NCBI GenBank assembly: GCA_905182975.1
Contig: CAJJDM010000097.1
Span: 266,532 to 330,531, forward strand
Direction: 5' to 3'
DNA: 64,000 nt
Source: Paramecium primaurelia
Lineage: Eukaryota; Ciliophora; Oligohymenophorea; Peniculida; Parameciidae
Below are positions 49,328 to 61,190 of the stretch, piece by piece; positions within the stretch are counted from its first letter, which is position 1; the number at the start of each line of letters is the position of its first letter. A program made the translations under genes and the position numbers. The notes under the pieces were generated by a model. That model did not search any database. It was given only the letters and a program-made list of their open reading frames with translations, and was not told the origin of the DNA.

Positions 49328-50459
49328 ATGTTATTTAGATAGAAGGAGAAGATATAAGATGTTGGAAGAAACAATTTTCATGAATTTTATAGAATGGAAC
49401 ATGAAGCCAAAACTAAAACAGTTAAAATGATGCCTAGTGTTCAGTCTGGTTTATCTAAATCAACAAAGTTACATATTACTTGAACTATAATAGTTAGCCT
49501 ATGATTGATGAGAATCAGAGTTCTCTAACAGGAAATAGTTGGGATGCTAAACACTTAGATACATTTCTCAAATAAAGCAAATATTCAAGTATTAGATAAA
49601 CTTAAGATCTTGACAACTAAACAAATTTTATTGGGAGTGGTTAGAATTAAAGTTTCTTGTTTCGTAGACAATAATCTCGTATAATACCAGAATATATTGA
49701 TTACTTGAACATGAGTAAAATTAATCATATAGTATCTGATCATCCTGTTAATAATTCATAAGAAGTGATTACAAAAAGATTGGAAGTACCTTAAAAAAAT
49801 TATGATTAACAAAATCTAGCATTATCATAAGTAATAACACTAAAAAAGCCATCAGGGTATTTGGCTGAGCTTAAAGAAACCTAAGAATAACAAAAAAAGT
49901 AAATTTATAATCAATAATAAAGATTTCATTAATGGAGAGAAGAATTTAGTGAAGCAAATAAAGCATATAGAAAGATTAGATAAGCTTATAAGTAGAAAAA
50001 CTTTTAATATTAGATCAGGAATAATTGGTATAGACAATCCAACTATTGAAAATTCAGAATTGTACAAAGAAGATCATCAGAAATATAAGTAAAAACAAGA
50101 AAGTCGAATTATTCATTCTATTAATAGATAAAAATGTATAATAATAATATTTGATTTTAGCATTGGAAAAATATTCAAGTGCTAATCCTAACATTGAATT
50201 TGATAATAAAAAATATGATGATAGTCTAAGTCAAATCAATTAAACCAGAAAATTAGGATAATATCCTTATTAAACATTTGAAATGGATTATAAATGGATG
50301 CATAAGAAAACTATCAATCCATGTTAAAATACATAATAAAGATTATTTGGAGGAATAAATAAAATTAGTAGAGCTGCATCTTTAAGAGCTGAGAATATCA
50401 AGAATTAAGAACTTAGAGGAAGAGATTATAATTGTATATCTTTAACAAAGGTTTAATGA
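49328..50459 (+). CDS. Hypothetical protein, Gln/Ser-rich
   Basis: 352 aa with introns 49468-49493 (GTT donor), 49992-50013 and 50136-50160, all ending TAG, closing in frame at TGA 50457-50459. ATG 49328 extends 22 codons before ATG 49394 in the same frame and is protein-like (DVGRNNFHEFYRMEHEAK), so it is preferred. The protein is hydrophilic, rich in Gln, Asn and Lys, with a helical middle (WREEFSEANKAYRKIRQAY) and a basic C-terminus. No membrane segment or known motif. It ends 16 nt before the convergent DNA polymerase alpha stop. Confidence 0.68.
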
Positions 50460-50475
50460 TAAATATTATTTAATC

Positions 50476-53400
50476 TCAATTTTTAAGTTTTCTAAATATA
50501 TCATTTAATCTAATAAAGCAAAATGGTTATTTGAATTATAATTCCTCTTATATTTAATATACTCTTGTTTTGTTTTACTATATGGCTGTTGTTTATTTAT
50601 TAATTTCTGATAAGACTTTATTTAAAAACTATGTTAATAGATTAACTTAAATATTGATTGTTTCCTCATCAATATATTGACTTATTTTTTTTTGCTTATC
50701 ACAACAATCTCCAAAACAAACTCCTTTTCTACAAAAATTTGTATGAATATTTTTTTTATCCTTGCAATAAACATATCCTTTATAATATTAGTTACAAAGA
50801 TCCTTTTTTATCATTAGTTTAGTTTAATTGGAAATTGATTTAAAATTTTCAAGACTATAGGAACATTTATTAGTTTGACAATTCAATTATTTAACAAATA
50901 GTTTTTATGGATCAAAATATTCTGAATATTTCTAAATTTCCTTACAAACTGGACATTTGAATTCAAGTTTTTCTAGAAGTTCCAATTCTTTTTTTTATTC
51001 TTCTTCTATCTTAAAATCGAAAAATTCAGTATTCACTTTGCTAATTAAATAGTAATATAATTTTACTCTTTGTGTTTATGTTATATTCCTAAAATTTGAG
51101 CTAATTCTGAAATAGAAACAACTTAAATATTTTTACATAGACGATTTATGGGATCAAATATTTAAGTTGAGAGATAATAATGATAATCAATGGTTAAATT
51201 CTTACTCAATAATTCATCTACAGTATAAGCTCTATATGATAAATTCTTCTAAGTTGGATCATCACAAATCACAAATCTAATAAAATGATTGACTAAACTT
51301 TAGGATGATCTTCCATATTCATTTACCATACGTAAAGCTACTTAAACATGAGGAGCACTAATAGTATCAGCATATTCATGAGGAGCTTTATTTAATTATT
51401 TTACTATAATAAAATCTGAAGTTTGTATTTCATAATTAATAAACTTATTTTATGCAAATAATTATTTTAAATCTTAATTTGATTTACCACTTAAAATATC
51501 AAATACTTATCTTATTTCTTACATTAAAGTAATTAAATCTCCATGTATTTCATCTCTATTTTTAGTTTTCAATAGTATATCTAAAACATGAGTTTATATT
51601 TTTTTAGAAATATCAGAATATTCTCTTCTTACAAGATCAATACCTTTAATTTCTCTTTTAAATATTGGTTTTTCAGTTTATCCTGTCATTAATTCTTCAA
51701 GATTATCAATTTTAATTCCTGCATATTTTTTCTTTTTCATTAATAAAAGTGTTTCAAATACACCATCAATAGCTAATACTAATTTTTTATATTTCTTATT
51801 TATTTCTTTAGCAATTTGATTACCTAATATTAATATCTCTTATAAATTCTTCTCCTATCTAGCACAAATCATCATTGAATCTGTATCACCATATATTACA
51901 TCATTACTTCTTTCTACTGTATTCTTTGAATCCATAAGTATTTATCTACCTTTCTAAGTAATTAATGATGCTATTCCAATTGCATAAAATCTAGAACTAC
52001 TAAATCCCAAACATCCATAAATTGAATTAGCAACCAATTTAACTGCCAATTATTTAATATTATAAATCTATTTCATTAATCCAGTAGATCTACTCATCTC
52101 TTTTTTAGCTTATTTTCTCATATTAACTAATTTCTCAATTATTTAAGGTAAGATTCCACTTCCTGCATCTGGATCAACTTAACCTATATAATCTTTTTGA
52201 TTTTCTGTTTAATCATTCTCTTCTTCAATTTTATTATTCTTCTTCTTATTCTTTTTAGATTTCTAAGATTTAGTTTAAATTGTTTCTTCTTCTATTTAAG
52301 TTTTATCAACTTCAAAACTAATTTTATCTCTTTAAACAGTAGTAAAACAAATATTATATTCCATAATAATAGAAGGATATAATGAATTGAAATCTAAAAG
52401 TAAAACAAATTAAGTATATATATCTGCTTTTGGTTCAAATACTAATCCACCACCATATGTCTTTTTAGTTTCCTATTCTTTTTACTATTGATCTCTTTCT
52501 TCATCTGATAAATTAATCTTACTCATTTTATCTGGTAATAGAAATCCTCTTGAAAAAAATTCATGCATTAATAACATTTCATTTCTTTCTGCTCTCTAAT
52601 TGAGTAAAGATCTATTCCAAACATTTCCACAAATATTTGTTAATTATCGAGTTAATGAAATTATATTTAACTTTTATGTAATCTATATTACATACTTAGT
52701 CTCCTTTAAACTCAATTATAATAAAGATTAATAACTTTAAGCATTTTCAGTATAATTCTTAGTTACATCAGATTCTAATTGTTAATAATCCTATTTCAAA
52801 AATTCTTTAGCCAAATAAGTCATACTATAATCATTACTTTTAATCATATCTTTAGCTTAAACCCATAAATCAATTACTAATCTTCCTATAGTAATATATT
52901 TGCTTCTTTAAAATAAACTTTTAGGTATCTATTCTCTCTTTTATAATCTACTCATCCTATTCCATTCATTAACCTTTAATTTAGCAATACGAGCAAAAAG
53001 TTAATCAATACTTTTTTTTGATATTTCATGACCAATTAAACCATCAGGATCTATTTATTCTACTTATTATAAAAAGAATGATAACATTGAATATTCTGAT
53101 TCAAAATCTTTAACTTATTTATTTTATCCTTTGATATAACCAGGAGGTAAAGGAGCATCAGAAGGCATTCTAGCAAGAGTTTAATAAACAACCTACTCAG
53201 GTACTTCAGCATCATTCAAATCTATGTTATTCTAAACTGTATATGAAATTGCAATAATTTAATCTTCCTTATCCACTTTACATTATGTTATATTAAAACT
53301 TAATAATTTTAAATTTGGAAGAGGCAATTCACCATCATAAACTTAAAATCCATTTTAAGGTAATTAAAGAGCATGACATGTTTTCAAATGAAATTCCTTT

Positions 53401-54527
53401 GTATCAAGAGTCTAACATGATTTTAATTAGAGCCAACATGGTCCTCTTACTTTATTATATATCAGAAATTATTCTACTAATGTCTAAGTTGATTATAATG
53501 CATATTTAAATATGGGATTATCAATTCTAACTGGCATTTATGATCCATGTTTAAGAGTATATGAAACTTCTAAATATTATTATTAATTTGTTGAAATGTC
53601 AGCTATTTCAAATGCATATTATCTATCAACAAATTAATAAGTATAATCTTTTTATCCTAATCCTAATTACTTTTTCATTAAAGCTTATAATTCTTATATT
53701 AATTATTATTCTGAATATTTTCCATTTTCATATGATAAATATATTGTTTTGCGATAATCTTCAAAATACAATGAACATGAATCATAAACATTAAGTTTTT
53801 AGTTCTTTACTTTACCAAATACAAATAAACTTCCTGGAAATCTCATTTAATCTTCATAAATATCAATCCAATACAATAATATTGAACCATTTTTTTCAAC
53901 AATATCCATAATATCTCTTTCTCCTTTAATTATTTAGTTTATGCTAATTGTTGATTATTCATTCTTCATTTATGGAATCTCTACTTTTAATTCCACTTAT
54001 CTATGAATTGGTAATTATTTTTATTGCACTGCTTTAACCTATTATTATTCCATTTTTAGTTGCTTTTCTCTTTCTCTTTAACTCTCCAAAAGGCTCACAA
54101 TTTCATCAAGATCTTCCTCTTTAAATTCTTATTTTTATTTTGGCTTAAGAGGTTAATTGAATTAAGCTTTATATAGCTCATCACTGTTTGTCACAACTTA
54201 ATTCAAACTTACTTTTTCAACTTTTACTTATTGAATTACCTACTCTATATCATCCACATCATCACTTAACTTTATACCAGTCTATTTTTTCTTTCTATTC
54301 TTCCCCATAAATTAAGTGATCTATTGTTAATTATCAGGTTATTTTTTAATATCTTCTTCTTCATAGGAATCATCATTTGCATAATATTCTTCATCCTCAA
54401 TGTCTTATTCTATAAAATTATCAAGATTTTCTTCTTTTTTTTCCTTCTTTTGGGGTGGATTCTTTTATTATTAGGCTTATCTCTTTTGCATCGCTAATTC
54501 TTCCAATCCTCTCTATTATTCGCTCAT
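50476..54527 (-). CDS. POLA1: DNA polymerase alpha catalytic subunit
   Basis: Family B replicative polymerase that extends primase RNA primers at origins and on the lagging strand. 1341 aa, one 26-nt intron (51041-51066). The N-terminus is acidic and Gln-rich, with a short YYANDDSYEEEDI stretch. Catalytic motifs: A DFNSLYPSII near residue 712 followed by EYNICFTTV, which is diagnostic of alpha; B KLVANSIYGCLGF; C YGDTDS near 880; then KKKKYAG. The C-terminus has the alpha-type zinc modules (CPVC with NCQTNKC; YVYC, FCRKGVCFGDCC). The exonuclease region is present without obvious catalytic acids, as expected for alpha. Length is slightly shorter than in animals. Confidence 0.97.
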
Positions 54528-55850
54528 AATATTGGCGCCTTTAATAAATTTAATTAATATTTGTTAGAAAACAAAATCATTTTTATAATTCACATGTTTC
54601 AATAAATTCTAAACAGATTTTTAAAATCTATAAATTTTAAATATTCTTTGAATTAACATTATTTATCTGAGAAGAAAGATGTTATCATTTTAATATTTTA
54701 AAAGATTAATATATATAATATTCAGTCATTAATGCTTAATTCTTTCAAATAAAATAAACTATATTAATAAAACCATTATCATAAAAATAGAAATTCGTCA
54801 GTAAATAAATTAATAGAATATCTTTATTCTTTTTCAAAATTTAAGTTCTGTTATTTAATAGGATTTTAGTAAAAATATATTTATAGGTTTTAAGATTTTT
54901 ATATATAATTGTTATCAATGGAGAATCACAACTTATTAGGCAAGATAAATTATAAAATATATATACTATCAAAATATTTCAATTAAAAATACGTATGATG
55001 TTCTAAGTAAACATTAAAAATAAAATTTATATATAATGGAAACCCATCACAATATGTTCATTAATTTTTCATTCACTTTTATTTATATTACATGCTTTTA
55101 AAAATTAAAATAATTAAACTTCAGTAAAAAAAATATAAATATTGGAAATTTATTGTTGATTTAGTTAAATGAGCATATTTAAATATAAATAAATGTATAT
55201 AATTGATTAAGATATGTGATTTAGATATATAAATGAGAATATAAATATTAACCTTTTTATTAATATATAATATTATAATTATTTTTTCTAAAATTTTTGT
55301 CTGATTTAATCTTATGATTATGAGAAATTCTTAAATGTTGATTTATTATCTCTTGATTTTAAATTATCATATCCAATCTTCCAATGATATCAAATATAAT
55401 CAGTTTCTCTTAATCTTTCTAAATGTGTGACAATCTAAACAATAATATTTACTGTTCATAGTAATTTTTTATTTTTAAGTTCGTATCTCAATAAATATTG
55501 TTGGTTTTTAAATAAATAATCTTGGATATTAATTTGTTGTTGAGATTGATTTAGATTGATTAATGATGAAGATTGCTATTTAATTTTATTTATATTTCAA
55601 AGTCTTAATTCCCACAAAAGTAAGTAATCGAATAGGAAACTCTTCTTATTAAAGAATATTTCAATGTATTGTTTAAAGTTTTCTAACAATTATATTGATC
55701 ATTTTATGTTAAGGATGTGGATGCTTGCAAAACATAAAAACAGAATAATTATATAACTTTGATTAAGGACATATAGAAAAATTGCTAATTTAGAGTAGAT
55801 GAATACATTACGAATAATTAGTATTAGTTTAAATTCTTAGAATTAAGCTT
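54528..55850. other. Long divergent intergenic region, DNA polymerase alpha / Myb
   Basis: 1.3 kb, very A/T-rich. Minus-strand stretches near 55280-55470 look weakly protein-like (YYCLDCHTFRKIKRN; WKIGYDNLKSRDNK) but are split by TGA and lack a defensible gene model. No RNA gene or repeat was recognised. It must contain the promoters of both flanking genes. Confidence 0.4.
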
Positions 55851-57368
55851 ATGGATGGTTAACAATTATGGAATTCTTTTTCAGAAAAATTACTTATTAA
55901 AGTGATAAACTACTAATTCAAGTTAAATACAACATCATTCTAAACATTGGATACTATAATAGAGATGTAAAGCTTAAAATCATATAATTCAAATAAATGT
56001 AATTATTTAGAACAAATTGCAAATCTTATTGAAACAATTGATATTTTTTAATGAGAATATAAGACTTGAATCTTTTATATAATATTTAAATTTTATGATG
56101 TAATAGAGAGAAGGAGGATCTTCAGAATGGCAGAAATTCTTAGATTACACAAGGAATGCAAATCCACTTGATTATGAGAAGATTGGCTAATATGTCAAAA
56201 TAAAATTAACTAAGTTTCCTACAGATGATTTCTTAATTGATTATTATGAAAATGTATTTTCAAAGTAAATGATAATTTAATTGAAATATAGTGTGACTAA
56301 TTCAAAAAATAGAAAAAAATGGCATTAAATGGATAAATAATTATTAATTTGGTGTGTAGCAAAATTGCTATAAGTATAACAAAGAGCAAATCTAGTTCCT
56401 GTAAATTTACTGTTTATTGGTAGAATGATAAAGATTGGGATATAATTTCAGAAGTGTTACAAGTTGATACATAATTAATAAAACTTAAATGGATTTCATT
56501 GTTACATTCTAATCTTAGAATTCATCAATGGACAAGAGAGGAAGATCAAATTCTATAAGATATAGCAGAGTAAATCATATTTTTATAATGTTTAAGATAA
56601 TTTTATGATAAAAATAATTGGACAGAGTTGACAATTAAATTTAATTCACTTTCTAGAACATAAAGATATCCTAAACAGATTAGAGAGAGATGGAAGAATG
56701 TATTGAATCCAACTATCTAAAAATGTTCATGGGATTCAAAAGAAAAAATGAATTTAATAGAATTAGTGTATAAATATGGAAAAAGATGGTCATTAATATA
56801 ACACCATATAAAAGGTAGAAGTGAAAACTAAATTAAGAACTAATATAATGGAATTATGAGAAACTTAAAAAAAGAAAAAGTAAATTTATGCTTTATTTAT
56901 TATAGATTACAAATGAAGAAGAAAGGGAATTACTTATACATATTATATAAAATCCAAATTAATAAATATAAAACTTGATTGATGATTATTACCTTAAATT
57001 AATTACAACAAAAGAAACATAAAAAAATGGATTAATTAGAGAAGATATCAAGTTAGAGAATAATTTAAGAATTAAAGAACAAACTTAAATATTCGAATAA
57101 GCACCAGAAACTCAAAAAATATTATAATTTTAATGTAAACCATCCAGTATTTTTAGTTCCATCTACTTTTCAAAACCAAATTTAAATTCTTCCTTAATTA
57201 AACAATGTCTATTAAAATCCTTCATATTAACTTCATCATCATAATTCTTTAGCCTAGTATCCACTTCCTTTATATCAACCATATTAATACATTTAGTAAT
57301 ACAATTTGTATAAACCAAACTTTTATTCACAGAACTATGCTCATATAAGGTTTCCTTATTACATGTGA
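55851..57368 (+). CDS. R2R3-type Myb DNA-binding protein (two homopolymer frameshifts)
   Basis: Two adjacent Myb repeats occupy the centre: an R2-like unit with NLRIHQWTREEDQILQDI, WTELTIKFN and RYPKQIRERWKNVLNP, and an R3-like unit with CSWDSKEKMNLIELVYKYG, KRWSLIQHHIKGRSE and NQIKNQYNGI. A preceding partial R1-like unit (DWDIISEVLQ, IKLKWISLLHS) is also present. The C-terminus is rich in Tyr, Pro, Gln and Asn. Introns 56401-56423 and 56880-56905. As given, the frame breaks at a six-T run near 56046-56052 and at a six-A run near 57115-57121; dropping one base in each yields 488 aa. Probably a nuclear transcription factor or cell-cycle Myb. The breaks look like sequencing errors. Confidence 0.82.
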
Positions 57369-57493
57369 GTTTTTTTATTAATATTTAATGATTAACATTA
57401 AATAATATAAAAAAATTGTATTTTATTTAACAATTTAAAGACATTTAAGTTTAATTGAATAATTAATTCAAAACACACAGAAATATACAGATA

Positions 57494-59482
57494 TCATAAA
57501 TCGGAATCATAATCGTCATCTGATGCTTATTATTAACTTCCAGATTACTAGTAAACTTTCTTAATGATAGGATTACAGATTCTAAATATTTAATTTATTA
57601 TATATACTTTTCCAATTCTTTAAGTTCTTCTTCATAATCTTCTTTTTCAGCATTTTGATTCTTATCTAACCAATCTTAACTATCTTTTAATGCATCCTTA
57701 ATAGTATCTTTTTCATCATCAGATAATTTGTTAGCCAATTTCTCTGGATCCTAACAATATAAATATAAAATTATACTTCAATTTGATTTTTCATTGAATA
57801 AATATAACTTTCCAAAGAATTCTTAGAATCAATTCTTTCCTTAGCAGCTTTATCTTATTCAGCAAACTCTTCAGCTTCTCTTAACATCTTATCGATTTCT
57901 TCCTTTGATAATCTACCTGAATCGTTAGTAATAACAATTTAATTTTTATTTCCTGTTCCTTTATCTTAGGCAGCAACTTAAAGGATACCATTGGCATCAA
58001 TTTCAAAAGTAACTTCAATTTAAGGTGTTCCTCTAGGAGCTGGTGGAATACCTGTTAAATCAAAAGTTCCTAATTTGTGATTATCTTTGACAAGTGGTCT
58101 TTCACCTTCAAAAACTGAAATTGTGACTGTTTATTATTGATCTTAATAGGTTGTGAAGACTTAAGATTTTTTGGTTGGAATATATGATCCTTTTGGAATA
58201 ATTTTAGTCATGACTCCTCCAACAGTTTCAATACCCAAACTCAAAGGAGTTGCATCAATAACAATTAAACCTTTGGTTTCATTAGATTCTTCACCACAAA
58301 TAATACCACCTTAGATGGCAGCACCATAACAAACAGCTTCATCTGGATTGATACCAGTGTTAGCTTCCTTTCCATTAAAGAAATCTTTAACAATTTATCT
58401 AATTTTTGGAATTCTGCTTGATCCTCCAACCAAAACGATTTCATGAATTTCAGTCTTTTTGAATTTAGAGTCTTCCAAAGCAGTTTACATAGGACCAGTT
58501 GTCTTTTTAAAGAGATCATTGTTCAATTCTTCAAATTTTGCTCTAGTGAGTACTTCATTAAAATCTAAACCATCAACTAAATCTTCAATTTCGATTTTAG
58601 TTTCATGAGTAGCAGAGAGAGCTCTCTTAGATTTTTCAACTTCTCTCTTTAATTTTTGAATAGCTCTTTTATCAGCACTGATATCTTTATTATGTTTCTT
58701 CTTAATGACCTTAATGAAATGATCAATAATTCTTTAATCAAAATCTTCTCCTCCCAAATGAGTATCTCCTGATGTAGCAACAACTTCAAAGACACCATTA
58801 TCAATAGTTAAGATTGAAACATCAAAAGTACCACCTCCTAAATCAAAGACTAAGATATTCTTTTCTCCATCTTTCTTATCAAGACCATAAGCTATGGCTG
58901 CTGCTGTTGGTTCATTAAGAATTCTAACAACATTCAATCCTGAAATAGTTCCTGCATCTTTAGTAGCTTATCTTTAAGCATCATTGAAATAGGCTGGAAC
59001 TGTGACAACTGCATTAATAACTTTCTTTCCTAAATATGTTTCAGAGATTTCCTTCATTTTAGTTAAAACCATAGCAGAAATTTCTTCAGGGGCAAAGATC
59101 TTAGATTAATGACCTTTAATGTTAGTGACTTTAATGTATGGTTTAGTGTCTTTATCAACAATTTCATATGGCATAAACTTTTTATCATATTGAACTGTTG
59201 AATCTGTATATCTATAATACAATAAGATAAAATTCTTACTTTCTTCCAATCAATCTTTTGACATCATAAAGTGTTCTAGCAGGGTTGATGGCTGCCTAGT
59301 TTTTAGCTGCCTCTCCTATGAGACGTTCTTCATCAGTAAATGCTACAACTGAAGGTGTAATTCTGTTTCCTTATTCGTTTGGAATGATTTCTACATTTCC
59401 ATTTTTATAAATTCCAACACAAGAATATGTTGTACCTAAATCAATACCAATGACAGGGCATTCAACTTTGTTTGTCTTTTCC
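57494..59482 (-). CDS. BiP: ER Hsp70 chaperone BiP/GRP78, copy lacking only the signal peptide
   Basis: ATP-driven chaperone of the ER lumen. This copy runs from the Gln just after the signal peptide to the stop. Visible: GIDLGTTYSCVGI phosphate loop, VPAYFNDAQRQATKDAG, LNEPTAAAIAYG, DLGGGTFDVS, GGEDFD, LVGGSSRIP, and the substrate domain with GIPPAPRG. Introns 59212-59239, 57751-57776 and 57582-57607, all TAG. The C-terminus is DDDYDSDL, an H/KDEL-like retrieval signal variant. The sequence is cut by an N at 59483. Merged with 59484-60747 at their overlap, the gene is 651 aa in a single closed frame. Confidence 0.95.
58266..59482. repeat. Direct duplication within BiP, copy 1
   Basis: 1217 nt that recur at 59484-60700 (offset 1218). 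The copies differ at 58539/59757 and 58620/59838, both synonymous Ala third positions, and at the last base beside the N. Unmerged overlapping contigs, perhaps from two alleles, explain this best. Confidence 0.9.
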
Positions 59483-59483
59483 N
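59483..59483. other. Single N: scaffold or contig join
   Basis: One ambiguous base between two copies of the same BiP segment, as at 47973. Confidence 0.9.
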
Positions 59484-60700
59484 TAAACCTTTGGTTTCAT
59501 TAGATTCTTCACCACAAATAATACCACCTTAGATGGCAGCACCATAACAAACAGCTTCATCTGGATTGATACCAGTGTTAGCTTCCTTTCCATTAAAGAA
59601 ATCTTTAACAATTTATCTAATTTTTGGAATTCTGCTTGATCCTCCAACCAAAACGATTTCATGAATTTCAGTCTTTTTGAATTTAGAGTCTTCCAAAGCA
59701 GTTTACATAGGACCAGTTGTCTTTTTAAAGAGATCATTGTTCAATTCTTCAAATTTAGCTCTAGTGAGTACTTCATTAAAATCTAAACCATCAACTAAAT
59801 CTTCAATTTCGATTTTAGTTTCATGAGTAGCAGAGAGTGCTCTCTTAGATTTTTCAACTTCTCTCTTTAATTTTTGAATAGCTCTTTTATCAGCACTGAT
59901 ATCTTTATTATGTTTCTTCTTAATGACCTTAATGAAATGATCAATAATTCTTTAATCAAAATCTTCTCCTCCCAAATGAGTATCTCCTGATGTAGCAACA
60001 ACTTCAAAGACACCATTATCAATAGTTAAGATTGAAACATCAAAAGTACCACCTCCTAAATCAAAGACTAAGATATTCTTTTCTCCATCTTTCTTATCAA
60101 GACCATAAGCTATGGCTGCTGCTGTTGGTTCATTAAGAATTCTAACAACATTCAATCCTGAAATAGTTCCTGCATCTTTAGTAGCTTATCTTTAAGCATC
60201 ATTGAAATAGGCTGGAACTGTGACAACTGCATTAATAACTTTCTTTCCTAAATATGTTTCAGAGATTTCCTTCATTTTAGTTAAAACCATAGCAGAAATT
60301 TCTTCAGGGGCAAAGATCTTAGATTAATGACCTTTAATGTTAGTGACTTTAATGTATGGTTTAGTGTCTTTATCAACAATTTCATATGGCATAAACTTTT
60401 TATCATATTGAACTGTTGAATCTGTATATCTATAATACAATAAGATAAAATTCTTACTTTCTTCCAATCAATCTTTTGACATCATAAAGTGTTCTAGCAG
60501 GGTTGATGGCTGCCTAGTTTTTAGCTGCCTCTCCTATGAGACGTTCTTCATCAGTAAATGCTACAACTGAAGGTGTAATTCTGTTTCCTTATTCGTTTGG
60601 AATGATTTCTACATTTCCATTTTTATAAATTCCAACACAAGAATATGTTGTACCTAAATCAATACCAATGACAGGGCATTCAACTTTGTTTGTCTTTTCT
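59484..60700. repeat. Direct duplication within BiP, copy 2
   Basis: Second occurrence of the 1217-nt BiP segment. It continues upstream into the signal peptide and promoter but lacks the substrate-binding part. Confidence 0.9.
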
Positions 60701-60747
60701 TATGCCCATGCTCCAAGTAGAAGTACGACAAGGATTATTGTTTTCAT
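59484..60747 (-). CDS. BiP: BiP/GRP78, N-terminal copy with signal peptide (3' truncated by contig join)
   Basis: Starts at ATG 60747 with a clear signal peptide (MKTIILVVLLLGAWA, then QEKTNK). The Hsp70 nucleotide-binding domain follows. Intron 60430-60457 (28 nt, TAG). It is cut at the N about 400 residues in. It overlaps 57494-59482 in content; together they represent one gene. A perfect heat-shock element lies 69 nt upstream of the start. Confidence 0.95.
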
Positions 60748-60815
60748 AATTTGTGACGTGTGAAAAAATAAATATTATTAATTTGTTTTAAACTTTTCTT
60801 AAATATATATATATT

Positions 60816-60828
60816 GAATATTCTAGAA
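60816..60828 (-). promoter_or_regulatory. Perfect three-unit heat-shock element before BiP
   Basis: GAATATTCTAGAA: three inverted 5-bp units (GAA-nn-TTC-nn-GAA) in exact register, 69 nt upstream of the BiP start and about 360 nt from the divergent RING-CH gene. Binding by heat-shock factor is the established role of this pattern. The palindromic element works on either strand. Confidence 0.65.
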
Positions 60829-61148
60829 CATATAGAAAAAATAATTTATTCTAATTATTTATTTATATTATCCCAATATATATTATAAGTATTTTAATTT
60901 AAAAGACTTCTAAAAAACATTAAAAAATCTTCACAAAACCTAAAATATTCTATCTACTAAATATATGAATCAAAATTGTGATCATAAATAATCTATTCAT
61001 CCATAATAATCTTAATTCCATTTAATTCATTAAATAAACAATTAAATCATCATATAATTCTTAGAATTATATATTAATAATGTATTTATTTGATTTATTA
61101 TCAATGTATATATTATTTAATATAATATTTTCAAATTTTAAGTGAAAA
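60829..61148. promoter_or_regulatory. Remainder of the divergent BiP / RING-CH intergenic region
   Basis: A/T-rich spacer with no further recognisable element. A short upstream ORF of the RING-CH gene starts at its end (61149). Confidence 0.35.
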
Positions 61149-61190
61149 ATGGCAATTTTTAGACATCAAAAGCAATAATAAAATAAATGA
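61149..61190 (+). promoter_or_regulatory. Short upstream ORF overlapping the RING-CH start
   Basis: ATG 61149 opens 13 codons ending at TGA 61188-61190. That TGA overlaps the RING-CH ATG (61187-61189) as ATGA. If transcription starts upstream, this could lower or couple translation of the main frame. The transcript start is unknown. Confidence 0.3.

Noticed and set aside
52671..52695. Possible 25-nt intron in DNA polymerase alpha (GTA...AAG)
   Set aside because: The frame is open and polymerase-like straight through, and removing these bases breaks the codon phase downstream.
55280..55470. Protein-like minus-strand fragments in the polymerase alpha / Myb gap
   Set aside because: TGA codons interrupt them and no start or intron set makes a gene.
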